NCBI RefSeq assembly: GCF_000385565.1
Contig: NC_021169.1
Coordinates: 372,001-436,000 of the forward strand
Length of the DNA: 64,000 nt
Direction: 5' to 3'
Source: Archaeoglobus sulfaticallidus PM70-1
GTDB lineage: Archaea; Halobacteriota; Archaeoglobi; Archaeoglobales; Archaeoglobaceae
The notes under the pieces were generated by a model. That model had not been told where the DNA came from. It ran no database searches and saw only the letters and a list, made by a program, of their open reading frames with translations. Made by a program: the position numbers and the translations under genes. Below are positions 52,684-61,299 of the stretch, piece by piece (positions within the stretch are counted from its first letter, which is position 1; the number at the start of each line of letters is the position of its first letter).

Positions 52684-52697
52684 CTTTTTATTTTTAT
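52684..52697 (+). terminator. T-rich terminator after mer
   Basis: CTTTTTATTTTTAT immediately follows the mer stop codon, which overlaps it by a base or two. Runs of T are the usual archaeal transcription termination signal. No hairpin is evident. Confidence 0.4.
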
Positions 52698-52759
52698 CCT
52701 TAAGCATTGTAACTAACTCAATCCAAAAATTTTTTGAATTCCGGATTTAATTTCTGCCA

Positions 52760-54178
52760 ATGGACAGAAAGATTTTGGCAGTGCTTGCGATTCTGCTGAT
52801 TACGAGGCTGGTCATGCTGGATGCAAGACCAATCGATCATGATGAGAGCATTCATGCTTTTCTGTCCTTTGATCTGCTGAAGCAAGGAAGATACAGCTAT
52901 GATCCAGCTTATCATGGGCCATTTCTGTACTTCTCAACCGCGTCCATCTTCATGATCTTTGGAGACAGCAACTTCACATCAAGGCTCGTTCCCGTCATCT
53001 TCAGCATTATCGGAGCCTTGGTCTCGATGAAGTTTAGGCGATGGATTGGTGGTGGAGCCTACATTCTCACTTTCTTTATGATATTCTCCACATCAATCCT
53101 CTACTACTCCAGATACCTCAGAAACGACATGATCGTTCTACCCTCCTTTCTCCTGATCATCTACTCCTATTTCAGGTATCTGGAAGTTGATGGTCTGAAG
53201 AAGGATGCTTTCGCGTATCTGGCTGTTCTTTTTGCCACAATAATGCTATGTTCAAAGGAGAACTCGTACATATACCTCTTCATACTGACGAGCTTCATCT
53301 TCCTGTATGGAATTTACACTCAGGGCTCTGGCTACATAAGGGAGAAGCTCATTAACTGGAATCTGCAAAAAATCAGGATTCTTATCATTTCATCAGTCAT
53401 ATTCATTGCAATATTTTCCACGCTGTACACGGCAGGCTTCTCAGACATGGACGGGCTGAGGAGGGCGACCATCGGAGCGGTGGAGCACTGGGTGAAGATG
53501 CATGAGATAAACGATCACGCAAAACAATGGTGGTACTATTGGCTGCTGCTGGTAAAATATGAATTCCTGCCGTTTGCGCTGGCGATAATCGCGACTCCAA
53601 ACTTCGTTAAGAAACTGAGAAAAAATGACATCTCCAGACTGGAGCTTTTCTCGGCCTACTGGGTGGTCACCACCCTCACAATATACCAGATACTATCTCA
53701 TAAAGTTCCTTGGCTCCTCGTGCATTTAGTAGCCCCGTTAGCCTTTTTCTCATCCATTCTGCTGAAGGACGATGTAATCGCCTGGAGGAAAAGGGCTTTC
53801 AGGTTCGCCTTGCTGTTTGTGGCAGTAATCTATCTGGCCTTCTCCCTGCATATAAACTACATAGACTACAACGATGCCAAGCATGAAGAACTCATATACA
53901 TCCAGATCCAGCCCTCTGCTGTACATCTCGCAAACAGAATACTTGAGCTGCATAATAGCGGCATGAAGGGAATAATCTTCGAGCCAGAAAACGATTACTG
54001 GCCACTGCCGTGGTATCTGAGGTACATAGACATACCCTACACCTCCAGCCCAGTGAACTTCAGGGATTACGACTTCATAGTCACATCTGAGCGTAACACG
54101 GCTCGATTCAACTGCACTGCAGAGAGATATGAGTTAAGGCCATACTACTACATGGTTCTGCTTGAAAACTGTCGTTGA
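52760..54178 (+). CDS. Membrane glycosyltransferase (GT-C/ArnT-PMT-like, TIGR03663 type)
   Basis: 472 residues with about eleven to twelve membrane helices. The first extracytoplasmic loop has LDARPIDHDESIHAFLSFDL with the HDE acidic catalytic motif of GT-C enzymes, followed by YDPAYHGPFLYF. Such proteins transfer sugars from polyprenyl carriers; the TIGR03663 group has no known substrate. The C-terminal soluble domain (390-472) is short. Stands alone with a T-run before it. The next gene, a penicillin acylase homologue, starts 55 nt later on the same strand. Confidence 0.8.
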   Translation: MDRKILAVLAILLITRLVMLDARPIDHDESIHAFLSFDLLKQGRYSYDPAYHGPFLYFSTASIFMIFGDSNFTSRLVPVIFSIIGALVSMKFRRWIGGGAYILTFFMIFSTSILYYSRYLRNDMIVLPSFLLIIYSYFRYLEVDGLKKDAFAYLAVLFATIMLCSKENSYIYLFILTSFIFLYGIYTQGSGYIREKLINWNLQKIRILIISSVIFIAIFSTLYTAGFSDMDGLRRATIGAVEHWVKMHEINDHAKQWWYYWLLLVKYEFLPFALAIIATPNFVKKLRKNDISRLELFSAYWVVTTLTIYQILSHKVPWLLVHLVAPLAFFSSILLKDDVIAWRKRAFRFALLFVAVIYLAFSLHINYIDYNDAKHEELIYIQIQPSAVHLANRILELHNSGMKGIIFEPENDYWPLPWYLRYIDIPYTSSPVNFRDYDFIVTSERNTARFNCTAERYELRPYYYMVLLENCR

Positions 54179-54233
54179 GTAAATTAAACGATAAATCATA
54201 AATTTTAAATATTATTCGGTTTATTTAAATATT

Positions 54234-56534
54234 ATGCGGAAGATAGCCGGAATAATCCTGCTAATAGCTCTTCTGGCAGTTGTTTTCAAAATGTACAGCT
54301 ACATAGAACTGTTCGCCCCGCTGAGCGGGAAAGCCTGGGTAACTGATGAGCTTGAAACCCCTTATGGTCTGGCAAAGATAACTCGGGTAACTGATGAGCA
54401 TATTAATGAGCTTGAAACCCCTTATGGTCTGGCAAAGATAACTTACGATGAGTATGGTGTCCCTCACATCTATGCGAAAAATGAGAAGGCACTGTACTAT
54501 GCGGTTGGTTATGTTCAGGCTAAGGACAGACTCTTCCAGATGGATCTGCACAGAAGGCTGATGAAAGGAACTCTTTCGGAAGTTTTTGGAGAAAGCCTTG
54601 TAGACTCGGACATTTTCCACATCAAGCTCGACTTTTACGGAGCTGCGAAGGCGACATGGGAGGAGATAAACAAAACCCCATTTGGGGATCTCATTGAGGC
54701 ATACTGTGATGGTGTTAACGCTTACATGACATCAAACCTCCCGCTCGAGTTCAGACTCCTTAACTACAGGCCAGAACCATGGAAGCCTGAAGATGTTTTT
54801 CTCATCGATAAGGAAATATCCTGGGAGCTAACCGGGAACTTCTGGGATCTGAAGAGGGCTTTAATAGCTGAAAAACTCCCTTCAGCTCTGGAACTCTATC
54901 CAGAGTATCTGAACCACACATCACCGATTATCAGGACGAACCTCGTTGATAAAGAACTCCTTGACTGGCTGAAGCCTTTCGAGAAGAAAGGTGATGTTGG
55001 ATCGAATAACTGGGTAATCTCCGGAAAGTATACAGCCAATGGAAAGCCGATTCTTGCCAACGATCCTCACCTCTCGCTTACGGTCCCACCAGTATGGTAT
55101 GAAATGCACATAAAGACGGACGAGATAAATGTCAGGGGTGTGACCTTCCCGGGAATTCCGGTAATAATAATTGGCATGAATGATCATGTCGCGTGGGGAG
55201 TAACCAATGTCGGTGCGGATGTGATTGATTTCTACTACTATGTCACTAAAGGCGACAAATACCTGTACAAGGGAGAATGGAAGAATTTTGAGATTGAAGA
55301 GAAAAAGATGAGGGTTAAAACAGCAAACGGATATGAGGAGAGAACGGTTCTGGTTAAGAAGACCGTTCATGGACCTGTAATCGAGAAGAATGGGAAAGAG
55401 TTCGCCATAGCTTGGACAGGTTTCGCTGCAACAAACGAGTTCTATGCGATTTACAAGTACAACCATGCCAGAAACATGTCTGACTTTATTGAGGGTCTGA
55501 AGTACTTCGATGTTCCTGCTCAGAATCTGGTGTATATTGACGCTGACGGGAATATAATGTACTATCCAGCCGGAAAGTTCCCGATCAGAGACACTGGAAA
55601 CATAATCTTCAACGGCTCTGCTGGTGAGGGAGAGTGGAAGGGATTCAAGCCATACGGAAAATCGACATGGGAGGGATTCATACCCTTCGAAGAGATACCC
55701 CACCTGATAAACCCGGATTATGTGGCTACAGCCAATCAGCGGGTTGTTTTTGACTATCAGTACTATCTTGGAGACAGCGGATACTTCGCAGACCCGTATA
55801 GGGGAATGAGGATATACGAGATGATAGATGATGCTGTGAAAGCAGGAAAGAAGATTGATATGGAGTATGTCATGAAGATGCAGAGGGACACATACTCCAA
55901 GCCGGCAGAGTTCCTGATAAAGCAGATTAAAGAGCTAAAGCCGAAATTCTCCGAGAAGGCGAAGATGTATGCTGATGAGCTGATGAACTGGGATTACAGG
56001 ATGGATAAAAACTCGAGACAGGCTCTTATATTCGCGATATGGCTCAAGCACTACATCAACGAGACCTTTGGGGATGAGTTCTACTCTGCAGGGCTTGACA
56101 GCGACTACTATCCGAAGCTATGGGTTCTGCAGAACCTCGATGACAACAGCAAGTGGTTCGACGACATAAGGACGAGCAAGGTTGAAAACAAGGCAGATAT
56201 AATGGCGAGGGCGATGGACAAGGCTGTGGAGGAGATTGAGAAGAACAACTACAGAGTTTATGGAGACTACAACAGGCTGAAAATGAATCATCCCTTCAAC
56301 CTGGACTTCCTCAACTATCCGAATCTGCCAATGAATGGATCTGAATATACTGTCTTCAACTTCAGGGTCAATGACAAGCCGTTTCAGGTTGGAAGTAGCT
56401 GGAGGATGGTTGTTAGCTTTGATAAAGCATACTGCGTGATTCCGGGAGGAAACTCTGGAAATTATTTCTCAAAGAACTACGACGATCAGCTTGAGATGTG
56501 GGTCAATGGAGAATATAAGGAAATGGTGAGGTGA
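54234..56534 (+). CDS. Penicillin-acylase family Ntn hydrolase with duplicated N-terminal segment
   Basis: 766 residues. An N-terminal helix (IAGIILLIALLAVVFKMYSY) anchors or exports it. After it comes an A-chain starting near YGLAKITYDEYGVPHIYAKN, then a linker and the B-chain beginning at Ser257 in GSNNWVISGKYTANGKPI, the autocatalytically exposed nucleophile, followed by NDPHLSLTVPPVWYEMHI and NVTNVGADVIDFYY. Family members cleave amide bonds of penicillins or N-acyl homoserine lactones, but archaeal substrates are unknown. Residues about 36-68 contain a tandem in-frame duplication (see the repeat at 54337-54443). The active-site region is intact. Confidence 0.88.
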   Translation: MRKIAGIILLIALLAVVFKMYSYIELFAPLSGKAWVTDELETPYGLAKITRVTDEHINELETPYGLAKITYDEYGVPHIYAKNEKALYYAVGYVQAKDRLFQMDLHRRLMKGTLSEVFGESLVDSDIFHIKLDFYGAAKATWEEINKTPFGDLIEAYCDGVNAYMTSNLPLEFRLLNYRPEPWKPEDVFLIDKEISWELTGNFWDLKRALIAEKLPSALELYPEYLNHTSPIIRTNLVDKELLDWLKPFEKKGDVGSNNWVISGKYTANGKPILANDPHLSLTVPPVWYEMHIKTDEINVRGVTFPGIPVIIIGMNDHVAWGVTNVGADVIDFYYYVTKGDKYLYKGEWKNFEIEEKKMRVKTANGYEERTVLVKKTVHGPVIEKNGKEFAIAWTGFAATNEFYAIYKYNHARNMSDFIEGLKYFDVPAQNLVYIDADGNIMYYPAGKFPIRDTGNIIFNGSAGEGEWKGFKPYGKSTWEGFIPFEEIPHLINPDYVATANQRVVFDYQYYLGDSGYFADPYRGMRIYEMIDDAVKAGKKIDMEYVMKMQRDTYSKPAEFLIKQIKELKPKFSEKAKMYADELMNWDYRMDKNSRQALIFAIWLKHYINETFGDEFYSAGLDSDYYPKLWVLQNLDDNSKWFDDIRTSKVENKADIMARAMDKAVEEIEKNNYRVYGDYNRLKMNHPFNLDFLNYPNLPMNGSEYTVFNFRVNDKPFQVGSSWRMVVSFDKAYCVIPGGNSGNYFSKNYDDQLEMWVNGEYKEMVR
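54337..54443 (+). repeat. In-frame tandem duplication inside the acylase gene
   Basis: GGGTAACTGATGAG occurs at 54337-54350 and 54385-54398, and the 33 bases 54351-54383 recur exactly at 54411-54443. The second unit carries a 12-bp insert (54399-54410). Offsets of 48 and 60 bp keep the frame, so the protein reads ELETPYGLAKIT twice. Perfect identity suggests it is recent. Confidence 0.85.
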
Positions 56535-56538
56535 TTGT

Positions 56539-56826
56539 ATGCGGAAGCTGTTGATCGGGATGGCTGTATCCCTTGCAATAACTTACTTCCACTGGATCGG
56601 CCTGATCATAGGTGGCTTAATTTGCGGGATATTTGGGAGCACGAAGAAGGCCTTTGCTTCAGCCATAGCATTCAGTATCATCGTTTCAGTAGCTTTCATA
56701 GTAAAGATGTCCATGATCTCGCTTGAGAAGTTCTTTGCGATGGGAATGATAGCGTATCTTAGTTTTATAATAGCATTTCTGCTCCCCCTACTGTCTTCTT
56801 CGGTTGTGCTGCTGAAATCCAGCTAA
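56539..56826 (+). CDS. Small membrane protein of unknown function
   Basis: 95 residues with a GAGGTGA ribosome binding site and an ATG 4 nt after the acylase stop. Three hydrophobic helices: about 3-32 (IGMAVSLAITYFHWIGLIIG), 40-60 and 65-90 (FFAMGMIAYLSFIIAFLLPL). GGLICGIFGSTKKAFASA lies between the first two. It is probably co-translated with the acylase. No family recognised. Confidence 0.6.
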   Translation: MRKLLIGMAVSLAITYFHWIGLIIGGLICGIFGSTKKAFASAIAFSIIVSVAFIVKMSMISLEKFFAMGMIAYLSFIIAFLLPLLSSSVVLLKSS

Positions 56827-56882
56827 ATGTTAGATAAAAATAAAATTTTAATTTTTTATATTAGTTTCATTATGTATCGAAT

Positions 56883-58529
56883 TCAGTCCACAAAGGCAGC
56901 ACCTTCATCTGCGGAACCAACGAGCTTTGCGTATTTGGCGAGATAACCCTTGAGCTCTCTTTCCGGAGGCTTCCACTTCTCCCTTCTGTCAGCCAACTCA
57001 TCCTCGCTAACTTTCAGCTCTATCTTTCTCTCCGGAATATTTATGAGTATTCTGTCTCCATCCTCCACGAGGGCTATGCTGCCTCCAACCATGGCTTCTG
57101 GTGAGACATGGCCGATACATGGCCCTCTCGTGGCACCGCTGAATCTGCCGTCTGTTATCAGGGCGACCCTCTTGTAGCCCATGCCTGAGATGGCCGCAGT
57201 TGGCAGAAGCATCTCCGGCATTCCCGGAGCACCCTTTGGTCCCATGTACCTGATAACGACAACATCGCCCTCCTCAATCTCTCCGTTGAGGATTGCCTTT
57301 AAGGCAAGCTGTTCAGAGTTGAAACATTTGGCATTTCCTTCAAAAACCATCATATCCTCGCTAACAGCTGCTGATTTTATAACAGCACCCTTCTCCGCAA
57401 GATTTCCTTTGAGAATAGCTATTCCTCCCTGCTCATGTATCGGATTACTGAGATCTCTTATTATATTTCCACCTCTCGATATTGCTTTTTCTGCGATATC
57501 GTAGATCTTCATTCCGCTAACGGTCATCTCGTTGTTGAAAAGCTCCTTAGCTTTTTTGATCAACATCGGCACTCCACCACTTTCATCCAGATCTGCGATC
57601 GTGTAGTTGCTTGCGGGATCTATGGCAACTATGTGCGGAGTTTTTCTACCAATCTCATCGAACAGATCCAGCGGGAGCTTTATTCCAGCCTCCTTTGCTA
57701 TAGCCGGAAGGTGCAGAACTGTGTTCGTTGAACCACCTATCAGCATATCCATCGTTATCGCATTCTCGAAGGACTTCTCAGTTACATATTCTCTTGGATT
57801 TATCTCCTGCTTAACAAGCTCAACAACCCTCTTACCGCTCTGCTTCGCGATCCTGAGCTTTCTTGATGAACCGCATGGAGAGGTAGCACAGTATGGCAGG
57901 CTCATCCCGAGCGTTTCCGTCATTATCTGCATTGTGTTTGCGGTGTACAGTCCCTGACAGCTACCGCAGTATGGGGCGCAGAAGTCTTCATACAGCTTGA
58001 GTTCCTCTTCACTGATCTTTCCGCCCTTATACATTCCGGCAGCCTCAAAAGCTGTAGAAATAGTCACATTCCTCCCGTCAATCCTCTCGGGATTCATCGG
58101 GCCTCCGGTCACAACAACAGCTGGTATGTTCAGCCTGAGAACAGCCATGAGCATTCCTGGGATTATCTTATCGCATGAACCAACAACCACCAACCCGTCA
58201 AACCTGTGAGCCTCAACCATCGCCTCTATGCTGTCAGCAATCAGTTCTCTCGACGGGAGAGCAAATTTCATGCCATCATGACCCATTGCAATTCCATCGC
58301 AAATCCCTATGACTCCAAACTCAAAGGGAACCCCTCCTGCAGCGTAAATTCCCTCCTTAACTGCCTGAGTTATCTTATCCAGAGACATATGGCCTGGAAC
58401 GATTGTGTTATATGCGTTGGCAACACCAATAAACGGCTTATCCATTTCATCATCGGTTACTCCCAAAGCCTTTAGAAGAGCCCTGTGTGCGGTTCTTTCA
58501 ATCCCAATTTTAACTTCGTCACTTCTCAT
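56883..58529 (-). CDS. ilvD: Dihydroxy-acid dehydratase
   Basis: Dehydrates dihydroxy acids to 2-oxo acids in branched-chain amino-acid synthesis. 548 residues, IlvD/Edd family. Iron-sulfur cysteines are in [23 protein letters not shown] and [16 protein letters not shown]; further motifs are [28 protein letters not shown] and [19 protein letters not shown]. Stands alone; no other ilv gene is in the window. A TATA-like GGTTAAATAATA lies about 26 nt before the ATG. Confidence 0.96.
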   Translation of the reverse strand: MRSDEVKIGIERTAHRALLKALGVTDDEMDKPFIGVANAYNTIVPGHMSLDKITQAVKEGIYAAGGVPFEFGVIGICDGIAMGHDGMKFALPSRELIADSIEAMVEAHRFDGLVVVGSCDKIIPGMLMAVLRLNIPAVVVTGGPMNPERIDGRNVTISTAFEAAGMYKGGKISEEELKLYEDFCAPYCGSCQGLYTANTMQIMTETLGMSLPYCATSPCGSSRKLRIAKQSGKRVVELVKQEINPREYVTEKSFENAITMDMLIGGSTNTVLHLPAIAKEAGIKLPLDLFDEIGRKTPHIVAIDPASNYTIADLDESGGVPMLIKKAKELFNNEMTVSGMKIYDIAEKAISRGGNIIRDLSNPIHEQGGIAILKGNLAEKGAVIKSAAVSEDMMVFEGNAKCFNSEQLALKAILNGEIEEGDVVVIRYMGPKGAPGMPEMLLPTAAISGMGYKRVALITDGRFSGATRGPCIGHVSPEAMVGGSIALVEDGDRILINIPERKIELKVSEDELADRREKWKPPERELKGYLAKYAKLVGSADEGAAFVD

Positions 58530-58651
58530 CGCTTTTTAAATAAGTAGGGTATTATTTAACCTTAATGTTCTTAATGTTATGTAAAATAGGGGGAAGGGGG
58601 ATTCGATAGGAATTTCTTAACGATTGTATATTAACTTTTCGGTTTTTATCA

Positions 58652-59356
58652 TTATCTTTCGTTTTTAATTTTCTTCTTCAGCGACTCAAGCAATGGATTG
58701 AGCATCTCCTTGGCGAACATCGCAATCACCGGACTCTCGCTGACAATCGCCAGCACATTCTCTCCCTTGAACATGAAAATCGTTTTTATATCATCGAACA
58801 CGAGCATACCATTGCAGTAGTCTTTGTGTTCCTCCATAAGCTCTTTTCTTGTGAACTCGTAGGCTTCAGCATTTCTGACCGTACTGGCGTTGAATGACAT
58901 GAGCACGAGCTTGCATCTTGCCATCTCGAGGATGGCTTTAACATCATCGTGAATATACGACAGCATTCCATAGATGCTCTCCTTTGCACTCTCTGTGAAC
59001 TCTTTCAGTTTCTCCAGAACCAGATCTCCTCTATATACCCTGACCTCTTCGATTTTAGCAGATTCAAACTTCGGAAGCTCTTTTTTGATGAATTCAAGAT
59101 CCTGATTGACTCTTTCTGAAATTATCTTTATTATCTCATCGCTCTGCAGAGCCTTGAACTTTCTCGGCTTTCCATAAGCCTCCACAAATCCCTTCGATAC
59201 GAGCGAATCCATCACATCGTAAACGGATGTTCTCGGTATCCCGCTTATTAGCGAGATCTCCTTTGCTGACATCTCTCCCTGCGAGAGCAGGGCTGTCAGG
59301 GCTCTGGCTTCATAGTCGCTGAAACCGAATGCCTTCAGCTTGTTTACGAGCTTCAT
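58652..59356 (-). CDS. TrmB-type transcriptional regulator
   Basis: 234 residues from the ATG at 59356, supported by a TATA box centred 27 nt upstream; the frame is open to 59515 but that part overlaps the S-layer gene. N-terminal winged helix (MKLVNKLKAFGFSDYEARAL, MSAKEISLISGIPRTSVYDV, VSKGFVEAYGKPRKF) and a coiled-coil/C-terminal sensor domain from about 90 similar to the TrmB effector part (RGDLVLEKLKEFTESAKESI). TrmB regulators respond to sugars or other ligands in archaea. Divergent position makes control of the adjacent S-layer/RND genes likely. Confidence 0.85.
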   Translation of the reverse strand: MKLVNKLKAFGFSDYEARALTALLSQGEMSAKEISLISGIPRTSVYDVMDSLVSKGFVEAYGKPRKFKALQSDEIIKIISERVNQDLEFIKKELPKFESAKIEEVRVYRGDLVLEKLKEFTESAKESIYGMLSYIHDDVKAILEMARCKLVLMSFNASTVRNAEAYEFTRKELMEEHKDYCNGMLVFDDIKTIFMFKGENVLAIVSESPVIAMFAKEMLNPLLESLKKKIKNER

Positions 59357-59378
59357 CACAGTAATGTTGTGGGTAACT

Positions 59379-59387
59379 TTTATATAA
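59379..59387. promoter_or_regulatory. Shared divergent TATA box (TrmB / S-layer gene)
   Basis: TTTATATAA reads as a TATA box on both strands. It is centred 27 nt from the TrmB start (59356, minus), giving a leaderless transcript, and 38 nt from the S-layer protein start (59421, plus), leaving a short leader with an AGGTGGTG ribosome binding site (59411-59418). A regulator bound here could control both genes. Confidence 0.5.
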
Positions 59388-59420
59388 CTTTTCGTAGGTG
59401 CAGCAACTACAGGTGGTGTC

Positions 59421-61289
59421 ATGAAGGGGATTTTGAGGTTTGGCATGGTTATGTTTATTCTGCTGTTGCTCATGCAAACGAGCTCTGCTCTGATGTATGA
59501 GGAAAAGCCGAACATTAAAGTGTCGGTTGCCGGATCGAACTACTTTTCAAAGGGTGAAGAGAAGTACATCATGCTCACAGTATTCAATGGGGCCAAAAAG
59601 GTGAAAATAGACTACTTCAACGACATCGAGTCGATGTTCTTTGATGACGGTTCGATGCTCTTCATAGCATACAATGTCACCGCCGAGCTTGAGGGATGTG
59701 ATGGGATTGTTGTTGAGACCCCTCCACAAAAAATCCCGGCTTTGAAACCGATGACTCCACTGAACCTTCAGTATTTACTCAAGGTTGATGAGGGCATCAA
59801 GCCCGGAGAGTACAATCTGAAGCTCAAGGTTACATTCGAAAGAATCAGTGATCTCTCATACTTCAACATTCTTGGAGTTGAGATGGTCCCGAGCCAGTTC
59901 ACGAACACGATGACCGATGAGTACAGCATCGTTACGAAAAATCCAACGGACACGAATGTTACCCTGACGAACACGACCGTGTATCAGTATAAGAAGCTCA
60001 TAGGGAACTATAAACTGCTGTACGAGCAGGAAACTCAGGAGATACCCATCAAAATCTATGTAAAAGAGGACGATGTGAAGCTTGAAGTTGTTGAGGTTAA
60101 GGGAGAAGACCTCATAGGTGGTGGAAAGGGGAAGATCGAGATAAAGGTCAGGAATTCCGGGGAAAAGACTGCCAGAAATGCATATCTTGTTCTTGAAGCA
60201 CCATCCGGGTTTGAACCGTCAGCGCTGAGCATGACATCGATGTCATCTATGCCATCTTCGATGACACCTATGGCAGGAATGCCCAGCGGGCTGCAGATGG
60301 GATTGCCCAGCGGGATGCCAACGGGTATGTCTATGGCCATGCCATCAGCGCCATCTTCATCGCTGCCATCAACACAGGCAGCTTACTTCGTTGGAGAGCT
60401 AAAGCCGAATGAAACGACTGAAGCAACATTTTACATAAAAATCAATGTGAAGGATGGAGGAAGATATCCGCTGAAGGTTAGGGCAGTGTATGTTGATGCG
60501 AATGGGGATGTAAAAGAAACTGAAGCCGTTCCATTTGGAATAGATGTGCAGGCATCTCCAGTGATTGAGATAAAGGATGTTAAGAGCAACATCTATGTTA
60601 ATGCCAAGGGAGAGCTCAGGGTTACATTCACAACCTCTGCAAATCTATCGGATGCTAGCGTGCTCATCTCAGCAAATCCACCGCTCTCAGTTCTCAGCTC
60701 TGAGTACTACATAGGGAACATTGAGAAAGGAAAGGAATATACTGCGATATTCAAGCTCAAAGCTTCCGGAGAGTCCAAGCCAGTCAGGTATCCTGTGAAG
60801 CTTTACATCAAGTACAGAGCCTTAAACGAGTATGCTGAGACAGATGAGGTCAGCGTGGGGGTTAAGGTAAATCCAAAGCTCTCCTTTGAGGTGCTTGGAA
60901 CACCATCAATTCAGGCAGGGACTGAGAAGGTGGTCACATTCAAGATCGTAAACACTGGAGATTTCGAGATAAAAGATGCCAATGCTAGGATAACCATAGT
61001 TGATCCTTTCACATCAACAGACGACACGTCCTTCATAGGAGATCTGAAACCGAATGAGAGCAAGGAAGTCAGGTTTAAGATAAAGGTTGACTCAGATGCA
61101 ACCCCCAAGATCTACGCTCTGAATCTGGAGGTTAAGTACAAGGATCTGGAGGGGGAGTGGGTTACAAGCGAACCTGCTAAGGCACTGATCGATGTTAAAC
61201 CATCGAAACCACCGTACATGCTCTATGGTGTATTCGTTCTTGTAGCATTGGTGGCGATTGGAGCGTATGTCAGATCGAGAAAGAAGTAA
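59421..61289 (+). CDS. Secreted S-layer-type (COG1361-like) protein with Met-rich linker
   Basis: 622 residues. Signal peptide MKGILRFGMVMFILLLLMQT then SALM; C-terminal membrane anchor YMLYGVFVLVALVAIGAYV followed by RSRKK, so the body is outside the cell. Immunoglobulin-like/CARDB-like beta repeats with the motif FxIVNTGDxxxKDAxxxI and FIGDLKPNESKEVRFKIKVD (repeated with YFVGELKPNETTEATFYIKI) are separated by a linker at about residues 268-318 holding eleven methionines in about 50 residues among Ser, Pro and Gly. The gene runs into an RND exporter 10 nt later; such pairs are common in archaea and suggest an accessory component. Function is inferred. Confidence 0.8.
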   Translation: MKGILRFGMVMFILLLLMQTSSALMYEEKPNIKVSVAGSNYFSKGEEKYIMLTVFNGAKKVKIDYFNDIESMFFDDGSMLFIAYNVTAELEGCDGIVVETPPQKIPALKPMTPLNLQYLLKVDEGIKPGEYNLKLKVTFERISDLSYFNILGVEMVPSQFTNTMTDEYSIVTKNPTDTNVTLTNTTVYQYKKLIGNYKLLYEQETQEIPIKIYVKEDDVKLEVVEVKGEDLIGGGKGKIEIKVRNSGEKTARNAYLVLEAPSGFEPSALSMTSMSSMPSSMTPMAGMPSGLQMGLPSGMPTGMSMAMPSAPSSSLPSTQAAYFVGELKPNETTEATFYIKINVKDGGRYPLKVRAVYVDANGDVKETEAVPFGIDVQASPVIEIKDVKSNIYVNAKGELRVTFTTSANLSDASVLISANPPLSVLSSEYYIGNIEKGKEYTAIFKLKASGESKPVRYPVKLYIKYRALNEYAETDEVSVGVKVNPKLSFEVLGTPSIQAGTEKVVTFKIVNTGDFEIKDANARITIVDPFTSTDDTSFIGDLKPNESKEVRFKIKVDSDATPKIYALNLEVKYKDLEGEWVTSEPAKALIDVKPSKPPYMLYGVFVLVALVAIGAYVRSRKK

Positions 61290-61299
61290 GGAAGAGAGC

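Noticed and set aside
54921-55703. 260-codon minus-strand frame inside the acylase gene
   Set aside because: Shadow of the penicillin-acylase frame; composition is not protein-like and no promoter or ribosome binding site is present.
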